From Arthrobacter globiformis (GTDB taxonomy: Bacteria > Actinomycetota > Actinomycetes > Actinomycetales > Micrococcaceae), in NCBI RefSeq assembly GCF_030815865.1, contig NZ_JAUSXI010000001.1, positions 1,860,001 through 1,924,000 of the forward strand: a stretch of DNA of 64,000 nucleotides. The letters run 5' to 3'. Shown piece after piece: positions 1 through 7,155 of the stretch. Numbering within the stretch: position 1 is the first letter of the stretch; each line of letters opens with the position of its first letter. Under the pieces are notes generated by a model, which saw nothing but the letters and a program-made list of their open reading frames with translations, made no database searches and was not told the DNA's origin. The position numbers were made by a program, and so were the translations under genes.

Positions 1-398
1 GGGACCTGCGGGTCCGCGATCAGGCCCAGGATGCCGATCTGCTTCCAGACAAGCTCCCGGCCGTCGGGGAACTTGCGGTTGCCGTTGACTGCGGAGCGGC
101 CCAGGCGTTCCTCGAAGGGGGCTAGGTCATCAACTTCGACGCACCAGCCCATCCAGCCGCCGCCCGCCGCGGACCGGGCCCGGACGGCCTGGCCAAACGG
201 CGCCTTGTCCGACGCCGGGTGGTCCAGGACCTCAACGACCTCAAGGTATTTGTGTCCGGCCAAGGGAATAATCATGTTCCGGGTCCCAAACCGGGGGTGC
301 ACTCCGCCCTTTACGGCTTCGACGCCGAGGGCAGAGGAGATACGTTCGGTGGTGGCCGCGAGGCCATCGTGTTCACAGGCGTAAGAGACGTGATCCAT
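1..398 (-). CDS. VOC/glyoxalase-like domain protein, 3' end cut by window edge
   Basis: Reading leftwards from ATG at 398 gives about 132 codons without a stop, running off the window edge. The product begins MDHVSYACEHDG and continues with a beta-alpha-beta pattern (HPRFGTRNMIIPL, YLEVVEVLDHP) typical of the glyoxalase-like vicinal oxygen chelate fold. An ATG two codons upstream (404) is possible, but GAGG at 407-410 sits at good Shine-Dalgarno distance from 398. VOC proteins are metal-dependent lyases, dioxygenases or resistance proteins; the substrate cannot be told from this fragment. The stop codon lies outside the window. Confidence 0.75.
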   Translation of the reverse strand, partial: MDHVSYACEHDGLAATTERISSALGVEAVKGGVHPRFGTRNMIIPLAGHKYLEVVEVLDHPASDKAPFGQAVRARSAAGGGWMGWCVEVDDLAPFEERLGRSAVNGNRKFPDGRELVWKQIGILGLIADPQV

Positions 399-531
399 GC
401 GCATGCCCTCATCTTGGCACTTTGTGACGGGGCTCTCAGCTAAGGGTTGCCTAACCTCGCGAAAAGCCCATACTTTGAAGAAGTTCGTCACAAAGCTGTG
501 CGCGTAACAGTCCCATTCCTGCGCTGATCGC

Positions 532-610
532 AGGTCATGAGTGCCAACGAACAAAGCCCCGGCTCGCTGGCCGCAACCCTTCAACCGCGGTGGGGTGCCC
601 CGGGTGAAGA
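532..610 (+). promoter_or_regulatory. Truncated SAM-IV riboswitch (orphan)
   Basis: The stretch matches the complete SAM-IV element at 914-1026 almost base for base from AGGTCATGAGTGCCA through GTGGGGTGCCCCGGGTGA, so the SAM-binding core is recognisable. The 3' strand of closing helix P1 (GACCT in the intact copy) is missing: after CGGGTGAAGA the sequence runs straight into metY 3' coding DNA. The downstream stem and pseudoknot region is missing too. It is therefore very unlikely to switch, and nothing intact follows it. Confidence 0.85.
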
Positions 611-621
611 AACGCACGCCA

Positions 622-809
622 TCACACATTGGCGACGTCCGCTCCCTGGTCATCCACCCGGCGTCGACCACGCACAGCCAGCTCACGCCGGAGCAGCCGG
701 ACGTGGCCGGGTTTGCCCCGGCCACGTCCGGCTGTCTGTGGGCCCGGAGCACATCAATGACATCCTGGCCGACCACGACGCCGGCTCCCGCGCGGCAAAA
801 GGCGCATGA
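622..809 (+). pseudogene. metY: metY relic: last ~60 codons of O-acetylhomoserine sulfhydrylase
   Basis: MetY makes homocysteine from O-acetylhomoserine and sulfide, using the product of MetX. Frame 1 from about 622 reads SHIGDVRSLVIHPASTTHSQ and LTPEQ, a hallmark of the C-terminal part of MetY-type PLP enzymes. After a frameshift around 711-725 the match resumes in frame 3 as GHVRLSVGPEHINDIL and runs to a TGA at 807-809. A full family member is about 430 residues, so some 370 N-terminal codons are gone, including the PLP lysine. The deletion joins the riboswitch core directly to this tail. Not functional. Confidence 0.85.
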
Positions 810-825
810 CTTTCCCGCGCTACCG

Positions 826-863
826 GTGTGACTCCCGTCCCGTGAGGGGGCCGGGAGTCACAC
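826..863 (+). terminator. Strong hairpin after the metY relic
   Basis: GTGTGACTCCCG (826-837) pairs perfectly with CGGGAGTCACAC (852-863), and the loop can form further CCC/GGG pairs. There is no T-tract. It is probably the former metY terminator, now insulating the metX leader from readthrough. Confidence 0.6.
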
Positions 864-913
864 AGCCGTCACATTCTTCGCGCAGCCGTCCGACTATTTC
901 GTAAACTTGCAAC

Positions 914-1026
914 AGGTCATGAGTGCCAGCGACAGCCCCGGCTTGCTGGCCGGCAACCCTCCTTCCGCGGTGGGGTGCCCCGGGTGAGGACCTGGCCTGC
1001 CGGACAGCTGCCGGCGGGCAAGCGCG
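914..1026 (+). promoter_or_regulatory. SAM-IV riboswitch controlling metX
   Basis: The sequence carries the SAM-IV signature: P1 AGGTC (914-918) with GACCT (989-993), the core GAGTGCCAGC...GCCCCGG, the GCTGGCCGGCAACCCT block, CCGCGGTGGGGTGCCCCGGGTGA in pieces, and the 3' extension ending GGGCAAGCGCG (1016-1026) that forms the outer stem and pseudoknot. The class is known in actinobacteria upstream of methionine genes and turns expression off when S-adenosylmethionine is abundant. It ends about 5 nt before the metX ribosome-binding site AGAGG (1031-1035), which suggests control of translation initiation. Confidence 0.9.
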
Positions 1027-1042
1027 TAGAAGAGGTTTACCT

Positions 1043-2245
1043 ATGACGATTTCTGTCAGCACCGACGTTCCGGCCAGCAAGGCTCCGCAAGGCACGGCTG
1101 CGGGCGGCACCGTTTCGGACGGCACTGTTCCCGACGGCCGTATCCCCGATGGCCGAGTTCCCGACGGCTCTGTCCAGCACCTCAACATCGGCAGCCTGGA
1201 ACTTGAGGCCGGGGGATTCCTGCCGGACGTGACCCTGGCCTACGAAACCTGGGGAACGCTCAACGAGGACGGCTCCAACGCCATCCTCGTTCAGCATGCC
1301 CTCACCGGGGACACGCACGTGACCCGGGGCGGCGCGGGGACTGAAGAAGGCTGGTGGGAACAGCTCGCCGGGCCGGGTGCGCCGGCGGACACCGACAGGT
1401 TCTTCGTCATCTCCATCAACATCCTGGGCGGCTGCTACGGGTCCACCGGGCCGTCGTCGGCCGCTCCGGACGGCAAGCCCTGGGGTTCACGCTTTCCGCT
1501 GGTGACGCTGAGGGACTCCACCGTGGCCGAGGCGCGGCTGGCTGACCGGGTCGGCATCAGCAGCTGGCACGCCGTGGTGGGCGGCTCCATGGGCGGGGCA
1601 CGCGCCCTCGAATGGGCAGTCACTTTCCCGGAGCGGGTGCGCCGCTGCGGTGTCATCTCCGTCGGCGCCAGGAGCACGGCCGAACAAATCGCCTTCGCCC
1701 AGGCGCAGACGCTTGCCATCCGGCAGGACCGCCACTTCAACGGCGGTGACTACTACGGCGGACCGGAGCCCGCGGATGGCCTGGCGCTCGCACGGCGGAT
1801 TGCACACATCACCTACAGGTCTGCCTATGAACTCGATTTCCGTTTCGGCAGGAACGCCCAGGCCGCTGAAGAGCCGCTGCAGGCTGATGCCCTGGCGGGC
1901 CGCGGCCGCTACCAGGTGGAGAGCTACCTCGACCACCAGGGCAACAAGCTGGTCCGGCGCTTCGACGCCAACAGCTACATCGCCCTGACGGAAGCACTCA
2001 TGAGCCATGACGTCACCCGCGGGCGGGGGACGCTCAAGGAGACCCTCGCCCGGACCACCGCCGACTTCTTCGTTGCCGCAGTGGAGTCGGACCGGCTGTA
2101 CTTTCCGGCCCAGTCGCTGGAGCTGGCCGAATCCCTGCCCGGAAACGTGGATGTCCACATGATCGATTCGCCGATCGGCCACGACGGCTTCCTCACGGAG
2201 ATCGGCCAGCTGAACGCCCAGCTCAGGGCACACCTCCTCAGCTGA
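1043..2245 (+). CDS. metX: Homoserine O-acetyltransferase
   Basis: MetX transfers acetyl from acetyl-CoA to homoserine, the committing step of methionine synthesis by the acetylated route. The 400-residue alpha/beta hydrolase-fold product has the nucleophile elbow GGSMGG with Ser182, the oxyanion/substrate region NILGGCYGSTGP (127-138) and His380 in SPIGHDG. ATG 1043 was chosen over longer in-frame starts because AGAGG lies 7 nt upstream and the longer frame runs through the riboswitch. Residues 22-44 are a pentapeptide repeat (GTVSD, GTVPD, GRIPD, GRVPD), extra to the family core. Its usual partner metY is only a relic just upstream, so homocysteine must be made by another enzyme elsewhere. 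Confidence 0.95.
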   Translation: MTISVSTDVPASKAPQGTAAGGTVSDGTVPDGRIPDGRVPDGSVQHLNIGSLELEAGGFLPDVTLAYETWGTLNEDGSNAILVQHALTGDTHVTRGGAGTEEGWWEQLAGPGAPADTDRFFVISINILGGCYGSTGPSSAAPDGKPWGSRFPLVTLRDSTVAEARLADRVGISSWHAVVGGSMGGARALEWAVTFPERVRRCGVISVGARSTAEQIAFAQAQTLAIRQDRHFNGGDYYGGPEPADGLALARRIAHITYRSAYELDFRFGRNAQAAEEPLQADALAGRGRYQVESYLDHQGNKLVRRFDANSYIALTEALMSHDVTRGRGTLKETLARTTADFFVAAVESDRLYFPAQSLELAESLPGNVDVHMIDSPIGHDGFLTEIGQLNAQLRAHLLS

Positions 2246-2303
2246 CTTTAGGCCCGGTCCAGGCGCTGGAGCCGGCCGTATCGTGGCAACTCCCAGGCCG
2301 TAT

Positions 2304-2321
2304 ATGTGCATAAATGCAGAT
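2304..2321 (+). promoter_or_regulatory. Operator-like palindrome ATGTGCA-N4-TGCAGAT
   Basis: ATGTGCA-TAAA-TGCAGAT is a one-mismatch version of the perfect palindrome at 6081-6098 beside the LysR gene. It lies about 140 nt before the MHS transporter start. The shared motif suggests the same regulator acts at both promoters; this is an inference from sequence identity. Confidence 0.5.
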
Positions 2322-2460
2322 GCGCCCTGCACTATTTGGCGTTGAGCTTGCCTCATCGGCAGACCATACTCGTTGAATCCGGCGTTAGTGGTGCGCATCA
2401 CACACCCTTCGCCATCGACCGGTCCCCGTGGCGTCGAGGAAGACGCCGAAGGAGTTTGCA

Positions 2461-3843
2461 ATGAGTACGGAAAGCTCCGCCGCCAGGCGTGTAGAGGAAA
2501 CCGACGTCAAGGCCTCAGGCCTCAAGAAAGTTGTCACGGCATCCATGGCCGGCACCGTCGTGGAGTGGTACGAGTTCTTCCTCTACGCTTCGGCTGCCAC
2601 CCTGGTCTTCGGCAAGACCTTCTTCCCCAACGCCGGCACCGAACTGGACGGCATCATCGCCGCCTTCCTCACGTACGCCGTCGGATTCGTTGCCCGCCCG
2701 ATCGGCGGCATCGTCTTCGGTCACTTCGGCGACAAATTCGGCCGCAAGCAGCTGCTGCAGCTGAGCATCATCCTGGTTGGCGTCTCCACCTTCCTGATGG
2801 GCTGCCTGCCGACGTTCCAGCAGATCGGCTACTGGGCGCCCGCGCTCCTGGTGTTCCTGCGGTTCGCGCAGGGCTTCGCCGTCGGCGGTGAATGGGGCGG
2901 CGCGGTTCTCCTCGTTGCAGAGCACAGCCCCAGCAAGTCCCGCGGATTCTGGGCCAGCTGGCCCCAGTCGGCCGTGCCGATGGGCAACCTGCTCGCAACG
3001 GCCGTGCTGTTCATCCTGTCCTCGACGCTGACCCAGGAAGCCTTCCTCGGCTGGGGCTGGCGCGTGGCGTTCTGGCTGTCCGCAGTGATCGTCGTGATCG
3101 GCTACTACATCCGCACCAAGGTCAACGACGCCCCGATCTTCCTCGAAGCCCGCAAAGAGGTTGAGGCCGGGCACAAGGGCTACGGCGTTGCCGAGGTCTT
3201 CAAGCGCTACCCGCGCGGCGTCTTCACCGCCATGGGCCTTCGCTTTGCAGAAAACATCCTCTACTACCTCGTGGTGACGTTCTCCATCACCTACCTCAAG
3301 ACCGTGGTCCAGGCCGACACGACTCGGATCCTGCTACTGCTGCTGGTGGCCCACGCCGTGCACTTCGTGGCCGTTCCACTGGTGGGCAAGCTTTCGGACC
3401 GCTTCGGCCGCAAGCCCGTCTACATGGCCGGCGCAATCCTGGGCGCCACCTGGGGTTTCTTCGCCTTCCCGATGATGGACACCAAGAACGACCTGATCAT
3501 CCTGGCTTCCATCATGATCGGACTGCTGTTCCACGCGCTCATGTACGCCGGCCAGCCTGCGATCATGGCGGAAATGTTCCCCACCCGGATGCGCTACTCC
3601 GGCGTCTCCCTGGGTTACCAGGTGACCTCCATCGTCGCCGGCTCACTCGCCCCGATCATCGCCGCCTCGCTCCTTTCCACCTACAAGTCCTCCGTTCCGG
3701 TGGCCATCTACCTGCTCATCGCCTGCGTCATCACCGCCGTGGCGGTGTTCTTCCTGAAGGAGACCCGCGGCGTCTCGCTCCACGACGTGGACGCGGCCGA
3801 CGCCCAGGGCACCGCGGACCTGCTCGCGGCCGGCAAGAAGTAA
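2461..3843 (+). CDS. MHS-family metabolite:H+ symporter (MFS)
   Basis: A 460-residue major facilitator of the metabolite:H+ symporter group, which imports organic acids such as shikimate, alpha-ketoglutarate or aromatic acids across the cytoplasmic membrane. Family marks are the N-terminal TVVEWYEFFLYA, GHFGDKFGRK (loop 2-3, near residue 90), RFAQGFAVGGEWGGA and a second DRFGRK loop near 320. About 12 hydrophobic segments are visible. The ATG is fixed by GAAGGAG at 2448-2454. The downstream alcohol dehydrogenase and valine-type enzymes suggest a short carboxylic acid or hydroxy acid as substrate, but this is inference. An ATGTGCA-type operator lies upstream. Confidence 0.9.
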   Translation: MSTESSAARRVEETDVKASGLKKVVTASMAGTVVEWYEFFLYASAATLVFGKTFFPNAGTELDGIIAAFLTYAVGFVARPIGGIVFGHFGDKFGRKQLLQLSIILVGVSTFLMGCLPTFQQIGYWAPALLVFLRFAQGFAVGGEWGGAVLLVAEHSPSKSRGFWASWPQSAVPMGNLLATAVLFILSSTLTQEAFLGWGWRVAFWLSAVIVVIGYYIRTKVNDAPIFLEARKEVEAGHKGYGVAEVFKRYPRGVFTAMGLRFAENILYYLVVTFSITYLKTVVQADTTRILLLLLVAHAVHFVAVPLVGKLSDRFGRKPVYMAGAILGATWGFFAFPMMDTKNDLIILASIMIGLLFHALMYAGQPAIMAEMFPTRMRYSGVSLGYQVTSIVAGSLAPIIAASLLSTYKSSVPVAIYLLIACVITAVAVFFLKETRGVSLHDVDAADAQGTADLLAAGKK

Positions 3844-3882
3844 ACCGGCCCCCTAGCCCCGACGACTGCGAGCATTCAGCAG

Positions 3883-3915
3883 CTGCCCGGACCGCCATGC
3901 ACGCGGGCCGGGCAG
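3883..3915 (+). terminator. Hairpin between transporter and alcohol dehydrogenase
   Basis: CTGCCCGG (3883-3890) pairs with CCGGGCAG (3908-3915) in the 100-nt gap between two same-strand genes. No T-run follows, so it may be a weak terminator or an mRNA-stabilising stem. Confidence 0.4.
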
Positions 3916-3944
3916 TTGCCCGTTCGCCGACACCAAGGATTCCC

Positions 3945-5081
3945 ATGAAAGCAGCTGTCCTCTACTCGACCGTCCCCAGGGCCGGTACTGCACCGCAGAA
4001 GCCCAGCTACAAGGACGCCCGGCCCCTGGTGGTGCAGGAGCTGGAAAGGCCGGAACCGCGCGCCGGTGAGCTGGGCGTTGCCATCACGTACTCCAGCCTG
4101 TGCCACTCCGATCTTTCCGTGGTGGACGGGTCGCGGGTCCGGCCCCTTCCCATGGCGCTGGGCCACGAGGCGGTGGGGCGCGTCGTGTCCGTCGGCGCCG
4201 GCGTCTCCGACGTGTCGGTTGGCGACCATGTGGTGCTGGTCTTCGTCCCGAGCTGCGGGGACTGCCGCGCGTGCCGCTCCGGCCGTCCTGCGCTCTGCCA
4301 CCGGGCGGCGGAGGTCAACGGCTCCGGCGACCTGCTGCACGGCAAGGCCCTGCTGCGGACGCCCTCGGGGGAGCGGATCAACCACCACCTGGGTGTCTCG
4401 GCCTTCGCCGACTACGCCGTGGTGGCCCGGGAATCGGTGGTGGTGATTGACGACGACGTCCCGGACACCGTGGCGGCGATGTTCGGTTGCGCTGTGCTCA
4501 CCGGAATGGGAGCGGTGCTGAATACGGCCGCTGTCAGGGCCGGCCAGTCGGTGGCCGTCTTCGGGCTCGGGGCGGTGGGCCTTTCCGCTGTCATGGCCGC
4601 CTCGCTCGCAGGGGCCGGCAGCGTGATCGCCATCGATCCCAATCCTGGCAAGCACCACCTCGCCCTCGATTGCGGTGCCACAGCCGTAGGGACGCCTGAC
4701 GACGCGGCCAGACTCATCAAGGAAGCCGCCGGCGACGGCGTCGATGTCGCCATCGAAGCCGTTGGCTCGGCCGGCGTGATCGCCGCGTGCCTCGGGCACG
4801 TGACGCGGGGTGGCGCCGTGGTTTCCGTCGGCCTGCCCCATCCGTCGGCCGAGCTGACGGTGCCGGCGCTGCAGTTCGCCGGAGCCGGCAAACGGCTCCT
4901 CGGGTCGTACATGGGCGACGCCGTTCCCGGGCGCGACATCCCGCTCTACCTGAGCTACTGGCGCGAGGGCAGGCTGCCGGTGGAGCTGCTGCACACCGAC
5001 ACCAGGCCTCTCACCGAGATCAACGAGGGGCTGGACGCACTGGCATCAGGGCAGGTGGTACGGCGCCTGTTCCAGGCCTGA
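3945..5081 (+). CDS. Zinc-dependent alcohol dehydrogenase
   Basis: A 378-residue medium-chain dehydrogenase that should oxidise an alcohol with NAD+. Catalytic-zinc ligands appear as Cys53 (SLCHSD) and His74-Glu75 (GHE). Four structural-zinc cysteines are at 104, 107, 110 and 118 (CGDCRACRSGRPALC). The Rossmann motif is GLGAVGLSA. The set resembles class III-like or aryl-alcohol dehydrogenases. The ATG at 3945 follows CAAGGATTCCC, a modest ribosome-binding site. It lies downstream of the MHS transporter and convergent to the LysR gene. Substrate unknown; a hydroxy acid or alcohol linked to the transported compound is plausible. Confidence 0.88.
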   Translation: MKAAVLYSTVPRAGTAPQKPSYKDARPLVVQELERPEPRAGELGVAITYSSLCHSDLSVVDGSRVRPLPMALGHEAVGRVVSVGAGVSDVSVGDHVVLVFVPSCGDCRACRSGRPALCHRAAEVNGSGDLLHGKALLRTPSGERINHHLGVSAFADYAVVARESVVVIDDDVPDTVAAMFGCAVLTGMGAVLNTAAVRAGQSVAVFGLGAVGLSAVMAASLAGAGSVIAIDPNPGKHHLALDCGATAVGTPDDAARLIKEAAGDGVDVAIEAVGSAGVIAACLGHVTRGGAVVSVGLPHPSAELTVPALQFAGAGKRLLGSYMGDAVPGRDIPLYLSYWREGRLPVELLHTDTRPLTEINEGLDALASGQVVRRLFQA

Positions 5082-5155
5082 CAGGGGCAAAGCCTGGCGG
5101 GGGCACGGCCGAACTGGGCCAAAGCCTGAGGGCTGGGTGCCGGTCTGCGCCCGCT

Positions 5156-6064
5156 TCAGCCCGCCAGTACCCCTGCCCGGGCCTTCACTTCCTCCTTGAG
5201 TGACGCTACGACGGCCTGCACCGCCGCCGAGCGGAGGGATTCCGGCCGTGCCACCGCCCAGATGGGGAGCTGGCGCTCGAAGTCGTCGGCGAGCACGGGA
5301 ACGAAGTCCGGTTGCCCCGCCACCATGAAATTCGGCAGCAGCCCTATGCCTGCGCCCTGCCGCACCGCCTCCATCTGGGCGAACACACTCGTGGCCTGGA
5401 AGCTGGAGCTGGGCATGGGCAGCTGCGAGGACCAGCGGTGCCCCAGCTCCGCCACCTGGAGCGCAGACTCAACGTAAGAGACAAAGCCGTGCTGCCCGAC
5501 GTCGTCGAGCGTTTCCGGCAGACCGTGCTCCGCGGCGTAGCCGGTGCTGGCGTAGAGGCGCAGGTAGTAGTTGCTTAGGAAGATGGTCTGGGCGTTGCTG
5601 ACGTCGGTCCGGCCCACCACGATCTCCAGGTCCACACCGGATCTGTTCTGGCTGACCTTCCGCGTGGCGCTCAGCATCTCGATGTTTAGCTGCGGGTTCT
5701 GCTGCTGCAGCCGGACCAGCGCGGGCGTGACGAACACGGCTCCGACACCGTCCGTCGTCGCCACGCGCACCAGCCCGGACAGGGCGCTCTGGTCCTGGCT
5801 GATCAGGCCGGAGAGCGATCCGAGGGTGCTCTCGATGGCCTCCGCCGCCTCCACGGCGGAGGCGCCGAGCTGGGTCAGTTCCCAGCCGTGCGGGCTGCGC
5901 TCGAGGGTGCGCCCGCCGAGTTGCTTGTCCAGGGCGAGGATCCGGCGGGAGATAGTGGTGTGGGTGGTGCCCAACGTTTCCGCCACCGCGTTGAACCTGC
6001 CCAGGCGCGCAACCGTCAGCAGGATCAACAGGTCGTCCGGGCTGGGAAGCCGCCTCTGGTCCAC
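5156..6064 (-). CDS. LysR-family transcriptional regulator
   Basis: A 302-residue LysR-type regulator. The N-terminal winged helix is clear (LLILLTVARLGRFNAVAET then TTHTTISRRILALDKQLGG), followed by a substrate-binding domain with the usual VRVATTDGVGAV opening near residue 95. I chose GTG 6064 because AAAGG (6071-6075) lies 6 nt upstream; the longer ATG starts at 6082 and 6088 have no ribosome-binding site and fall inside the palindrome 6081-6098. It is transcribed divergently from mmsB, so it probably controls the mmsB-mmsA pair and, through the matching site at 2304, the transporter. Confidence 0.88.
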   Translation of the reverse strand: MDQRRLPSPDDLLILLTVARLGRFNAVAETLGTTHTTISRRILALDKQLGGRTLERSPHGWELTQLGASAVEAAEAIESTLGSLSGLISQDQSALSGLVRVATTDGVGAVFVTPALVRLQQQNPQLNIEMLSATRKVSQNRSGVDLEIVVGRTDVSNAQTIFLSNYYLRLYASTGYAAEHGLPETLDDVGQHGFVSYVESALQVAELGHRWSSQLPMPSSSFQATSVFAQMEAVRQGAGIGLLPNFMVAGQPDFVPVLADDFERQLPIWAVARPESLRSAAVQAVVASLKEEVKARAGVLAG

Positions 6065-6080
6065 GGCAAGCCTTTCGTCC

Positions 6081-6098
6081 ATGTGCATCAGTGCACAT
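6081..6098 (+). promoter_or_regulatory. Perfect palindrome ATGTGCA-TCAG-TGCACAT in the LysR/mmsB intergenic region
   Basis: Seven-base arms with a 4-nt spacer, 17 nt before the LysR start and about 105 nt before mmsB. The position fits autoregulation. The same element with one changed base occurs at 2304-2321. Confidence 0.6.
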
Positions 6099-6202
6099 AC
6101 CGTCTGTAATTTTTCCCCTTGATTGCACTCTAGCAGGGTGTGATGGTGGACACAGACCTTCCGGCCCGACGCGGCCGGATCCGAAGCAAAGGAGCTTGCG
6201 AA

Positions 6203-7105
6203 ATGGCAATAATCGGCTGGATCGGCCTCGGCAACATGGGCGGTTTTATGTCCGCCAACCTGGCGAAGGCCGGGCACGATGTCCGCGGCTTCGACCTCAA
6301 CCCCGCGGCGCTTGCCGCCGCCGAGGAGGCCGGCGTCAAGCCGGTCGGCAGCATTGCCGAGACCGTCGACGGCGCTGACGTGGTGTTCACCATGCTGCCC
6401 AAGGGTGAGCACGCCCGTGCCGTGTACCTGGGCCAGGACGGCGTGCTGGCGCACGCTGACACCCGCACGCTGCTCGTGGACTCTTCCACCATCGATATTG
6501 CGTCCGCCCAGGAACTGCACGACGCCGCTGCTGCCGCCGGCTTCCGCTTTGTGGACGCCCCGGTATCCGGCGGCATGAGCGGGGCGAAGGCCGGGACGCT
6601 GACCTTCATGGTGGGCGGCGAGGAGGGCGCCGTCGCAGACGCCACCGGCTACATCGGCCCGATGGCGGCCAACATCATCCCTACCGGCGGCGCCACCACC
6701 GGGCAAGCGGCCAAAATCTGCAACAACCTGATGCTGTTCATCAACCTGGCGTCCACCGCCGAGGGGGCCGTCCTGGCAGACCGGCTGGGCCTGGACAAGC
6801 AGGTCTTCTGGGACATCGCGTCCGTTTCCTCTGGTGACTCCTGGGCGCTGCGGACCTGGTACCCGGTGCCCGGCGTGGTCCCCACTGCCGCCTCCAACAA
6901 CGACTTTGCGCCCACCTTCACCACGGAACTGGCAAACAAGGACATCGGCCTTGCCATCAGCGCCGCCGAGGACACCGGCACGCCGCTCGAGATCGGCAAG
7001 CACGTCCAGCAGCTGTTCCAGCAGCTCATCGACGCCGGCGAAGCGGGCAAGGACTGCTCAATGATCATCAAGCTCGCCGACGGCTCGCTGGACTCCGCCA
7101 AGTAG
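6203..7105 (+). CDS. mmsB: 3-hydroxyisobutyrate dehydrogenase
   Basis: Oxidises 3-hydroxyisobutyrate to methylmalonate semialdehyde with NAD+ in valine degradation. The 300-residue protein starts with the dinucleotide motif GWIGLGNMG, has the substrate loop DAPVSGGMSGA near residue 118 and catalytic Lys171 in GQAAKICNN, all hallmarks of the beta-hydroxyacid dehydrogenase family. AAAGGAG at 6188-6194 fixes the ATG. It precedes mmsA by 50 nt, in the pathway order. Other beta-hydroxyacid dehydrogenases (for example tartronate semialdehyde reductase) look similar, but the neighbour supports this call. Confidence 0.9.
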   Translation: MAIIGWIGLGNMGGFMSANLAKAGHDVRGFDLNPAALAAAEEAGVKPVGSIAETVDGADVVFTMLPKGEHARAVYLGQDGVLAHADTRTLLVDSSTIDIASAQELHDAAAAAGFRFVDAPVSGGMSGAKAGTLTFMVGGEEGAVADATGYIGPMAANIIPTGGATTGQAAKICNNLMLFINLASTAEGAVLADRLGLDKQVFWDIASVSSGDSWALRTWYPVPGVVPTAASNNDFAPTFTTELANKDIGLAISAAEDTGTPLEIGKHVQQLFQQLIDAGEAGKDCSMIIKLADGSLDSAK

Positions 7106-7155
7106 CCCCTGTCACCGAATCTTCCCCAACTCTGAAACACGAAAAGAGACTTCCC

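Noticed and set aside
537..831. Two overlapping 90-96-codon frames as independent small genes
   Set aside because: Both begin inside the riboswitch core and match MetY only in separate halves; they are the two pieces of one decayed gene.
1487..2461. 324-codon minus-strand frame opposite metX
   Set aside because: It is an antisense shadow of metX with no family motif; GC-rich codon bias opens such frames throughout this window.
5156..7003. 615-codon minus frame as a fusion protein with LysR at its end
   Set aside because: The first ~310 codons are antisense to mmsB and run through the divergent promoter; only 5156-6064 matches LysR.
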